A stretch of 64,000 nt of DNA, from positions 60,819,677-60,883,676 of the forward strand of contig CM048839.1 in assembly GCA_026545765.1 (NCBI GenBank). Reading direction: 5' to 3'. Below are positions 45,693 to 55,676 of this stretch, in pieces (the first letter of the stretch is position 1; each line of letters opens with the position of its first letter). This DNA is from Plantago major. Taxonomy: Eukaryota > Streptophyta > Magnoliopsida > Lamiales > Plantaginaceae. The notes beneath the pieces were generated by a model. The model did no database searches. It saw only the letters and a list, made by a program, of their open reading frames with translations, and was not told the DNA's origin. Both the position numbers and the translations under genes were made by a program.

Positions 45693-46637
45693 ATGGAATC
45701 AAGCTCAACAATGAAGAAATCAAGCTCGAAATCTTCTCAAACATCACCACGAAGGTTAGCAAACATTCGATCTGGCTTATGTGACCTAGTTTATATGTTA
45801 TTGATGTTTATTCGATCTGATTTACATGAAAAATGAATTGATGAATGGTTTTTTTTACAATTGTAGTTCAAATTTTCGATTCAGATCTGAAAATCGCGTA
45901 ACTCTTTTTCAAATGTTCTAGCTAATATGTGTGATGTTTTGATATTTTCGGGTAATGTTCTTGCTTATATGTAGGATGTACAACTGAACAGAGTACATGA
46001 AAATATACTCGAAAATTGGTGTTTCTACTACGATTTGGTTTTTTTTATCCACCGATCTACTCAAAATATGTTTGTATGTAATTTTGAACAATGTTTTGAT
46101 TCAAATATTCATTGAGAATGGTTTTTTTTCACAATAGAAGTTGGAAATTGAAAACAGATCTGAAAAAAATCGCATAGAAAACTGTTCAAATGTTCTACGT
46201 TATTTCTGTAATGTTCTCAACGTATGGCTATAATGTTTCTGAAATTGCATGACAACAAAGTTAAGTATCATGCCATTAATGTTATAGAATATGTATGAAA
46301 TGTTCTGAGTCATGACTACAATTTTCATGGAAATGCCTTTAATGTTTTCATAATTATGCAGTATGCAAAATGTTATAATTATCTTCTCATTTAGATTAAG
46401 AAATAAATGTTGTTGGTTATACCCTCGATGTTAGTGCTTATATAATCAATGTTATCACTTATATAGCCTATGTTCATGTGTTTAACTGTTCTCCTCAACG
46501 TCAAATTTGGGATCAACTGATTGCAGAGGTTGTTTCATTTAAATGATGATAGGCTTGGATTTCAAAGAAGGAGGACTTTGTACATAGAAGATCATCATAA
46601 AAATGATGGAGATAACAATGCAACCAACGACAGTTGA
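45693..46637 (+). CDS. Possible two-exon small gene in the MULE-like element
   Basis: Exon 45693-45754 begins MESSSTMKKSSSKSSQTSPR and ends at CGAAG|GTTAGC. An acceptor GCAGAG at 46528 joins in frame to 46529-46637, giving LFHLNDDRLGFQRRRTLYIE and a stop. Total is about 56 residues, Ser/Lys-rich then basic. I recognise no family. It may be a captured gene fragment, or the remnant of a transposon gene, or chance. The intron is rich in AATGTTCT words. Confidence 0.3.
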
Positions 46638-46844
46638 CGAGGCAAATGAAGAACGTGAGGAAACTCAAAATGTGATAAAAAGAAAAGTACATGTATTAAC
46701 TTATGTTGTCCATTTTATATCAAAACAATGTTCTTACATATTCATATATATGTGTGAAACTCCATATATATTAGGATTTTGAGAAATGTATTTCCGTATT
46801 TGTGTAATGCTTTTATCTATTTGGGTAATGTTCTTATTTATATG

Positions 46845-47647
46845 TGTTAATACGAAAGTATGTCCAATTCGTCATAGGCGCCTTTGAAACGAATCCTAAG
46901 ACGTCCCAAGTTGTCTGAGGATCCGAGACACTATGATCCGACCCTAAGGTCCGACCCCTCCAGTGGTCCGTAACCATGGAGTCCGACCCGGACGACCATC
47001 CGGATCCAACATGACAATCTCACAAGCAACCAAGTAAACTGGCACTAGAGAGTAAGGAGGTCCGAGCCACAAGGTCCGAATCGGAGGAGTCGGACAAACT
47101 TATGGGAGTTCCCCATAGACAACCCAATACGGTCCAACCTCTTTGGACCATGACCCGCAGCAGACTGTATCAAAACCTCTAAAACTCTCACGGTAATGAC
47201 TAAACTACCCCTAAAAGCCCAAAGTGGTATGGGGCAAGTGTCATTATTGGGCCATGGGCCTAATCAAGCCTAGGTGGCTCGATCAAGGCCTTACACTTGG
47301 CACAATCCAGAGGAGTCTTTCCTCTTTGAGAAATTCCTATAAATATGGACATATCCTCATGATGAAAAGTAAGTGAAGTCTTCTTCTCAGACTCTTACCT
47401 TCCTGACTATTATACAGAGTAGATCTTCAGTCTCTCTTGAGTAAAGTCTCGGACCGGTTTGACACTTAGCAAACCGGGTCTACGGTCCTAACCCCCCCCC
47501 CCCCCTCCAAGCTACCTGTGCAGGTCCTTATGTGTCGCTTCTTACCAGTACGACGGTTCTTACGGGCTCTTACTCTTTGGTTCTTACAAGCAGAGAAGGA
47601 AAGCAAGGGAAATTCATTAAGTGGTTGGGGGACTTTTACCCTCAACA
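46845..47647 (+). repeat. 5' LTR of the non-autonomous element
   Basis: 803 bp, TG...CA. TATAAATA at 47338-47345 is a likely promoter. A run of C lies near 47492-47505. Confidence 0.85.
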
Positions 47648-47699
47648 TTTTGGCGTCGTCTGTGGGAAACTTTACAAAAAGTTCCGTTCTCTTCAGTAA

Positions 47700-48596
47700 T
47701 GGCAAGAACAAGAAGGTTCGTAAGAACCAACACTACTGCGGTTGGAACGCCCTCCCCAAGGCAAAGAGGCAGACCTCCCACTCGGAGGAGAAGAGTGGCA
47801 AGAGCCACTTCAAGAAACATAGTGGACTATCCAAGTGATGGTCGCACTGCTAGTCTTTCTTCAGAAGAGGAAAGAGCCGTTGATCCTTCAATAAGAACTC
47901 AAGCATTCGGAGTTGAAGGACAAGTTCCTCCGTTAGGAACACATGGTCCTCCTCCCGAAAGAAACTTCACTCTTCCAAACGGGCATGTCATTCGCCCAAG
48001 TGAGTTTGGGATGAGCGAGAACCAGTTTGGCCTCTTACTATTCAAGGATGCTTTGGTTCTAACAATGTTTAGGCTCCTCAAGCTACTCCACCCTTGGCGG
48101 TTCCAAGGCAAGCTGAGTCGGATCAATCTAGAAATGAACACCGCTCCATTTCGGAAAGATTAGGAGAACAAGTTCAACAGGAAGATCATCGCAACCTTCT
48201 TAACAGGAGAACAGTAGCGTCCCGAGGCCAACACAAAAGAAGTCTGGTCAGGCCTAGGACCGATGAACTAGGTCCTAGTCGCTTTCTCGTTCCTCAGCAT
48301 AGAGTAAGGGATCACATGGCCAAAAGTATCCCGGTGGTTCAAATTGAGGATCTTCCTCCGGATGTAGCAATCAATCCAAGGACTGGTGAGAGGCTCGCCA
48401 GTGAAGAGATCTACCTCCAACAGAAGGCCTTAGAAGCTCAAAACGCTACTATGGAAAAAATGGTAAAGGCTCATGAGAAATACTACGGTGATACTTGTCC
48501 CGAGGGTCATCTGACTAAGTATGAGAGTCGGCTGGAGTCCAATGGTCTGAATGATAACATGAAGGCTCTTACCTTCGCAACCACTCTTACCCGATG
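47700..48596 (+). pseudogene. gag-like N-terminal frame, broken
   Basis: ATG at 47699 soon after the primer site opens MARTRRFVRTNTTAVGTPSP and a very basic RQRGRPPTRRRR segment, then a PLGTHGPPPERNFTLPNG block. After a frame change near 48060-48170 the reading continues (frame 48094-48597) with IPVVQIEDLPPDVAINPRTG, QQKALEAQNATMEKMVKAHE and a tail ending at 48595. Basic N-termini and coiled segments of this type occur in gag proteins of plant Ty3-type non-autonomous elements. No capsid core signature or zinc knuckle is visible, so the assignment rests mainly on position. Confidence 0.5.
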
Positions 48597-48774
48597 ACTC
48601 CATCAAGTCTTAGATGGACATCATCACGCTCTTCCTAAAAAGGTTTGAGAAGGCAAAAGAAGATGAGGTCAGTGGAGCACTTAGCAAAAATCATCCAAGG
48701 AAGGCAGGATAGGACCACTCCCTAGGGACAATCCTCGGACCACGTCCTAGGCACCATATCCTAGGCTCCCTAAG

Positions 48775-49900
48775 GCCGGATAAGGTCGGACCATCTCCTC
48801 GGAGCTGGCTCTCACCAAGTCCTCGGTCCAGATTCTCACCATCTCCTCGGAGTCGGTCCTCGCCGTCGCCTCGGACCCGGTACTGACCATCTCCTCGGAG
48901 CAGGTCCTCACCATCCCCTCGGAGGTGGTCCTCATCGTCGCCTCGGAACCGGTTCTTACCATCTCCTCGGAGCAGGTCCTCACCATCTCCTCGGAGTCGG
49001 TCCTCACCGTCGCCTCGGACCCGGTTCTTATCATCTCCTCGGAGTCGGTCCTCACCGTCGCCTCGGACCCAGTTCTTACCATCTCATCGGAGTCGGTACT
49101 CACCGTCGCCCGGACCCGGTTCTTACCATCTCCTCGGAGCAGGTTCTCACCATCTCCTCGGAGCCGGTCCTCACTGTCGCCTCGAATCCGGTTCTTACCA
49201 TCTCCTCGGAGTCGGTCCTCACCGTCGCCTCGGACCCGGTTCTTCGAGGAGCAGGTCCTCACCATCTCCTCGGAGTCGTTCCTCACCGTCGCCTCGGACC
49301 CGGTTCTTACCATCTCCTCGGAGCAGGTCCTCACCATCTCCTCGGAGTCGTTCCTCACCGTCGCCTCGGACCCGGTTCTTACCATCTCCTCGGAGCAGGT
49401 CCTCACCATCTCCTCGGAGTCGGTCCTCACCGTCGCCCGGACCCAGTTCTTACCATCTCCTCGGAGCAGGTTCTCACCATCTCCTCGGAGCCGGTCCTCA
49501 CCGTCGCCTCGGACCCGGTTCTTACCATCTCCTCGGAGCAGGTCCTCACCATCTCATCGGAGTCGGTCCTCACCGTCGCCCGGACCCGGTTCTTACCATC
49601 TCCTCGGAGCAGGTCCTCACCATCTCCTCAGAGTCGGTCCTCACCGTCGTCTCGGACCCGGTTCTTACAATCTACTCGGAGCAGGTCCTCACCATCTCCT
49701 CGGAGTAGGCCCTCACCATCTCCGCGGACCAGGTTCTTACCATCTCCTCGGAGCAGGTTCTCACCATCTCCTCAGAGCAGGTCCTCACCATCTCTGCGGA
49801 TAATGTTCTTACCATCTCCTCGGAGCAGGTCCTCACCATCTCCTCGGACCAGGCTCTTACCCGGTTCTTACGATATCCTCGGAGCGGGTCCTTGACCATG
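48775..49900. repeat. 24-bp minisatellite, about 45 units, with higher-order triplets
   Basis: Units such as CTCACCATCTCCTCGGAGCA plus GGTC, and CTCACCGTCGCCTCGGACCC plus GGTT, repeat every 24 bp, often grouped as 72-bp triplets. Because 24 is divisible by three, open frames run through on both strands (for example 48925-49803 plus and 48747-49430 minus). These are not independent genes. Confidence 0.93.
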
Positions 49901-50482
49901 TCTTAGAGATCGCGTCCTAAGGTCAGACTACGTCCTCCGGACCAACTAAGTGGGACACTCATTGTTCTACAAATATCCGACACTTGCTACCAATTTATCT
50001 AGGATAGCCTTCTACCGCCAAAGTGGCTAGGACCGTCTCCAACGCCAAAGTGGCTAGGACAAGCCTCCTGCCACCAGAGTGGCTAGGACAAGCATCTTAC
50101 ACCTTTAGTTGCACAAGCAACAGTGAGGCCAACTCCATAAGCTTAAAAGCTAGGAGATACTTTCAAAGGTTGGGATTTGTTTATTTCGAATCCCGATCTC
50201 CAATTTCGCTGGCTTCTCTTAAAACGGAGAACCGAAAATAATGCTCTACATTTTTCGATGAAGAAGTAAGTATTCTGATTTAACTTGAAATCATCATTTA
50301 CCATACATGCGCATCCATTGCATCATTCATTCATTCATCCATTCATTCATCATGCACGCACACATCATTTATCAATGCTTCAATTACTATACAAGCGTGC
50401 ATGATTCGCCAAGGACATGTTTCCGATTAATAAGGGGGTCCGACACCCACGAACTTATATAAGCCCGATCGTCTCGGCATAA

Positions 50483-50880
50483 CACGGACTCTCGTCCGTT
50501 CGGGTGTCCTCCTTCGGACCATCCCACAACACCGGTTGTCATAAAAAGATAACACCCCATCCCTCTTACGGATGGATGAGTTATCCTCTCACACGGACTC
50601 TCGTCCGTTCGAATGTCCTCCTTCGGACCATCCCGCAACACCGGTTGATTAAAAAGATAACACCCCATCCCTCTTACGAATGGATGAGTTATCCTCTCAC
50701 ACGGACTCTCGTCCATTCGGATATCCTCCTTCGGACCATCCTGAAAAACCGGTTGTCATAAAAAGATAACACCCCATCCCTCTTATGGATGGATGAGTTA
50801 TCCACTCACACAGACTCTCGACCGTTTGGACGACCTCTCTCGGACCATCCATAAACACATATTGTTTTGGAGATCACAAG
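50483..50880. repeat. 109-bp tandem repeat, about 3.6 copies
   Basis: CACGGACTCTCGTCCGTTCG begins copies at 50483, 50592, 50700 and (diverged) 50809. Each contains CCTTCGGACCATCC and AAAGATAACACCCCATCCCT. Confidence 0.9.
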
Positions 50881-50899
50881 CCATCGCTCTTGCTGATGG

Positions 50900-53800
50900 A
50901 TAAGTTGTCCAAAGACATCATATGTGAATGTCGACAATTTTTGCGGACACTAAGTCCAAAGCTTCAAAAGTAAAGCTTACAGGAGCTACAAAGATAGACA
51001 AGAAGACATTTAGCAATAGGCTTCAGGCTGTTTCACTCTTTTTGGTATAAAAAAAAAAGAGTTGGAATTGAAGCCTTGTGGTAAATTCTATACATATCCA
51101 AACAAACTTATAGCCTCCGACAAGGCAACAACAACACCACTCTTGAGAATTACATGTGTTGAACAAAAAGCTATTCTCGGGGCAAAAAAGATAATACAGT
51201 TTCATACCAGCAATAATAAGCCCAAGGCAGCTCCGGACTGAGTAATGGATCTGGACCAAGTTCATGCAGGACGAACTGGAACAAATAAGAGATCCGTACT
51301 GTGGCTGAGTGGCTTCGGATTGACGACGAAAACGTGGATACGGAATGTAGCACAAGACTTAGATCAGATCTAAGACTCGGATCCAATTGCAAATCTCGAC
51401 TTGGATTCGGAGCAACAGCTTCGGACTAAAAACAGGATGTTAGACGTCGGCCGAATTGAACAAGTTCATACACTGTAGCTCCACGCCTCGGACAACAAAC
51501 CACAAAGAAGATACAAACATTAACAAGGCACTTCGGACTGAAAGCAAACAAAACAGATCCGAAGTAGCAATAACAGATCTCGAAACACGGGACAAGAAGC
51601 AGCATAGTGACAAAGCTGGCTAGGACAGAGAGTGGCGGAGCTACCATTGCTTCGGACTAACAATGGCAGCAGATAACAGATCCGTAACAGTAGCCCCGAA
51701 CATCAAACAACAATGATTCAGACGAAGTGACTTCAGACCGGAGCAAAATGCTACCTGCTAGCTCCGAACTTTGCAATGACGGAGCGAACAGATGTACAGA
51801 ACAAGAACACATCCGAACAGATCCGGAGAAGAAAATAACACAGCAAACATTCACAACAAAAGAACAACCGAATAAAATTTCAACTTGGACGGAGCAATAA
51901 CCTCGGACTGCACGGCTTCGTAGTGCAACAGCACAGAGAAACTCCGGATAGCACAAGCTTCGAGCTTGATGGCCCAGAAAAGCTGAACTCAATAGAGAAT
52001 CCGGAACTGTAGCTATGAACAGTACATGGGCCTCGGACAGCAGAGACATGCTCGAACAACAGCCCACTCCGAACGAACTAAGCTTCACACCGAGATCCGG
52101 GGCAAGAAGAGCATCTACGGACAAAGTCGTGGCTGACCAGAGCAGCAAAACTCGGAACTAAAGTAGATCCGGATATGTGGAATCTCGCCTCGAAACTCGC
52201 TAACTTAAGCAACAACACAATGCGCCTCTTACTTAGCGCCTTTGGACTGAAAGGGCACAGAGAAGCTCGGACATGGACAGTCCGGACCACTAAAAAGCTT
52301 ATCCCCTTCTCTGCCTCTGACCTCTTGCTCCACCTCGAGTCTTAGCTCCGACCTCCCCTCCGACGAACCAATCAATCCGGGGATTTTAAAATATTGTTGA
52401 TTGATCGGAGAAGAAACGGAGGTGAATCAGAATGGAGCTTACTTCAGATTTAGCGGAGCAAGACACGAACCAGGACTCCTAAGCTCCGGACCAACTCATT
52501 TACTCCCAATCGCCCGGATTTAGCGCCTTAAGACTACAACGGCACAGAGAAGATCCGGACAGCACAACTACACAAGCTCCGGGCCTGATGTCCCATAAAA
52601 CCTCCGAGCACTCCAAACGAAAAAGAACAAGAATCCGGAACAGAACTCAAATCACGATTCGAAACAGAACTCAAATCTCGGATTCGGATGCAGGACTCGA
52701 AACACATGCAATAGATAACCGATCCATTGGTCCGAAACAGATTTGCGAGCTTCGGACGAAAAATGGGTACGGACAGAACAGTCCCGGAGCAGCAAGTTCC
52801 GGACTGTAGCAAAAACTCGACTCGGACCAAAACAAGGACAACAGTGCACCTTGAGAATTCCGTATTGTAGCAAAAACCCGCCTCGGATCAAAACAAGGAC
52901 AACAGTGCGCCTTGAGAATTCGAACTGCAAACAAAGAGCGAAACTCGGATCAAAACCGACTGCGTACAGGAAAGAAAGTAGCAGATCCGGTCGGGCTTCA
53001 GAACTATGGACTCTTGCCTCGGAACCCAGAAACTCGGACTGTAATCGAGATTCGAATCCGGAATGGAACAGACAAACCGTATTCAGAGTCGAGTGGTGAT
53101 TTGCCATTTCCGGATCTGAGACAAACGGAATTCGGACCAAATCATGAGCTAGCACATCTAGATCATCCATTATCCACGACACAAACTCAGATCTCGGTTT
53201 CGAATGTAAAGTCCAGATCCAAGCGAGCTTTGAACGAGAAATTGGTGGAGCAGATTTCGGAGCTATTCTTCTCCAAGGAGTGCGAATCCAAGCGCTACAC
53301 CCAATCCGGAGAGTAGCAAGCACGCTTCAGAACCAAGAGTCTCTCCGGACAGCAAAAGCTCCGAGCACTCAAAATGGAAAAGCTCGGGCTGTAGCATAAA
53401 ACCGGGGCTATAGCATATCCGATCCGGATCTGCGATACTCGACTCAGATGAACTCGAACAGTAGCCGCAAGCAACCTTCTCCCTCTCTACCGCCACCCAC
53501 CACCTCTCCGTACTACTACTTCCCAACTTCTCCATCTCCGTCTCCCACTGCCTCTCCAACTTTGCCACCACCCAAACACGAGCGAACATAAACAAATTTC
53601 CATGATGTGCTCAGCCGTTGTACTGGATCTCCGATCGACGTGGGACTCTGTTAAAACTTCCATGACCATCGATTTGAGAGACTGAGGCATAAGAAAAATA
53701 GAGAAAAGGAGTTTTGGGATGATTTATTGGAGATGGATTTGAGTTGATTGAATGAAGAGGCGGTTCGAGAGTGATGGACTGATGGTAAGGTTGAAGCAAA

Positions 53801-54250
53801 CAAGAACAAAAATGGTGGACTAAAGGAGTAATATTGGAGAATTAATTATTTGAGTGATTTTGAGTGGATAATGATGGATTTGGACTTTAGTGCATAGCTA
53901 CCATCTTTTGACCAAGCCATATTCACATGGGTTGAAGTTTTGAAATGATGGACTACAAGGCTTCGGACGAATTGGCGCTTCGGATAGAGTAAAACTCGGA
54001 CAATGGAAGATCCGTCTATCAACTTAAAAACTTCTTCTCTCATCGGAGTGTGACAAAGGGAAGAAATTATATCTCCTTTCGAAGTCTGGATCCGACATCC
54101 AAGCGACAAAATCTACCCGGACTTGACTCCTCGGATCCGACATCCGAGAGACAAAATTTACCCTAATCCTAAGCCTCCACGTTTGACCCTTATCTGGGGG
54201 GGGGGGGGGGGGAGATGGGGGAAGGACAAGAGAGGACACGGATAAGGAAA
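50900..54250 (+). other. CGGA-word-rich internal region of the non-autonomous element
   Basis: Over 3 kb dominated by short words such as TCGGAC, CCGGAC, TCCGAAC and CTCGGA, without tandem order. Long frames occur on both strands but lack domains and mirror the word bias. A run of about 17 G lies at 54196-54213. Confidence 0.6.
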
Positions 54251-54279
54251 ATTTTCAAAGCTCACAAGATCGATCACAC

Positions 54280-54457
54280 AAAGAAGCTCCCCGGACACTA
54301 AAGTTCCGCAACTATCTTCTACAAAGATACTTGAAAACTAGGGGGACATATGTTGATACAGAAATATGTCCAAGGCGTTAAAATCATTCTAAGCTCCCCG
54401 GACACTATAGTTCCACAACTATCTTCTACTAAGATACTTGGAAACTAAGGGGACATG
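54280..54457 (+). repeat. Duplicated polypurine tract and LTR-start block
   Basis: AAGCTCCCCGGACACTA, then AACTATCTTCTAC and AACTAGGGGGACATATGTTGATAC, occurs at about 54284-54360. It occurs again at 54392-54465 with AACTAAGGGGACATG before TGTTAATACG. Each copy joins a purine tract to an LTR start. Confidence 0.8.
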
Positions 54458-54748
54458 TGTTAATACGAAAATATGTCCAATCCGTCATAGGCGCCTTTGG
54501 AACGAATCCTAAGGTGTCCCAAGTTGTCTGAGGATCCGAGACACTATGATCCGACCCTAAGGTCCGACCCCTCCAGTGGTCTGTAACCATGGAGTCCGAC
54601 CCGGACGACCATCCGGATCCAACATGACAATCTCACAAGCAACCAAGTAAACTGGCACTAGAGAGTAAGGAGGTCCAAGCCACAAGGTCCGAATCGGAGG
54701 AGTCGGACAAACTTATGGGAGTTCCCCATAGACAACCCAATACGGTCC
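54458..54748 (+). repeat. Truncated 3' LTR
   Basis: Matches the first 290 bp of the 5' LTR almost base for base, then diverges abruptly after CAATACGGTCC into MULE sequence. Confidence 0.85.
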
Positions 54749-55040
54749 GGACCAAACGTCTGGACCAAATCGAGTAATTGAATATGATATTAGTGTAATA
54801 ATATGTTATTGAATCTTCAAATCTTTTCATCTATTCAAGTAATGTTCTTACATATTTAAGTAATGTTCTCAACTATATAAGTAATGTTTGTAACCAAGGC
54901 TGGTAATTTGACCCGCGAAAATGAACTGACCCGACCCAATGACCCGCGAAAATGCAAATAAGTGTGGTAAATTGCAAGTAAGCCCGTCTTTATAGTCTCT
55001 CTATATACTTGGTCTTTTCTAAGACTTTGTGAAGTTCTAA

Positions 55041-55260
55041 ATCAATCCCAACAGAATCAGTTCATCATTAAAAAAACTATTCTCCAATTAAATTCAAAGC
55101 TCTAATTCAACCCAACAAAATCAATTCATCATTAAAAAAAACAACGATAACCAATAGTTCTTCTCCATCTTCTTTAATTAAATTGAAACTGGTCAATTTG
55201 CACCAACTCAAACCCTATTCAACTCGAAAAAAGCAATCCATTATCAAAACAACGATGGTA
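55041..55260. repeat. Short host repeat flanking the MULE insertion
   Basis: CCCAACAAAATCAATTCATC-like and TTCTCCAATTAAATTCAAAG blocks occur twice here and once just left of the MULE (about 45312-45380). The MULE therefore entered a locally duplicated segment. Confidence 0.6.
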
Positions 55261-55676
55261 TATATTTACCTTTATATACTTTTTCAATTATTTGTAATTA
55301 GATGTATGCGTAACGTGTTCTCATGTTCTAGTTACTACAATAAATGAGGAAGATAGTAAGGTTTGATTTCGGGTTTGTTTTGTAATTGTATGTCTCTCCT
55401 CTGGCTGACACCATGTTATATTATTGTTGTTACTGATATGGCCTATGATAACATCCACAATTCGCATTCTAAGCTACCTTCGGTTTATGCTACTAAGCTT
55501 TCAAAACTTTCGATTGGAAATTGGAAACCATACAGCTCGATAACTCCTAGAGGCCGGTACGATGAACATAACAATCAATCCATACAAAATTACAACACAA
55601 ACATCACTTTCAAATTTCTTCATTCACATCATGAAACAGATACTGTTTTCCAGTCTTATGAGTTCATTAACTACAA

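Larger units (their letters stand above)
46845..54748 (+). mobile_element. Non-autonomous LTR retroelement with gag-like frame and satellites
   Basis: The 5' LTR 46845-47647 starts TGTTAATACG and ends CTCAACA, followed by a primer-site region TTTTGGCGTCGTCTGTGGGA. A shortened 3' LTR (54458 to about 54748) matches only the first 290 bp. The interior has a gag-like frame, a 24-bp minisatellite, a 109-bp repeat and long CGGA-word-rich sequence, but no protease, RT or integrase. This fits a large non-autonomous (LARD or TR-GAG type) element depending on a relative. The 3' truncation means no right target duplication can be read. Confidence 0.8.
45387..55031. mobile_element. MULE-like TIR element containing a nested LTR retroelement
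   Basis: Left end GTCTTAGGAGAGACCAAGTT, then AAAGAGAGAC. The right end read on the minus strand is GTCTTAGAAAAGACCAAGTA, then ATAGAGAGAC. Flanks AAGTTCTAT (45378-45386) and AAGTTCTAA (55032-55040) agree at 8 of 9, a Mutator-type duplication. Subterminal regions on both sides are rich in GTAATGTTCTTA words. Without the nested element (46845-54748) it is about 1.7 kb, with a TATA box and two possible exons near the left end but no transposase. Confidence 0.7.

Noticed and set aside
48747..49803. Long open frames on both strands (292 and 227 codons)
   Set aside because: They follow from a 24-bp tandem repeat without stops, with no start context or domain of their own.
48775..50880. CRISPR-like array
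   Set aside because: Repeats are contiguous, without unique spacers, in a plant retroelement.
52652..53323. 223-codon minus-strand frame and neighbours in 51600-53600
   Set aside because: Composition follows CGGA-type words. No domains are seen, and overlapping frames on the other strand are equally open. Treated as retroelement interior.
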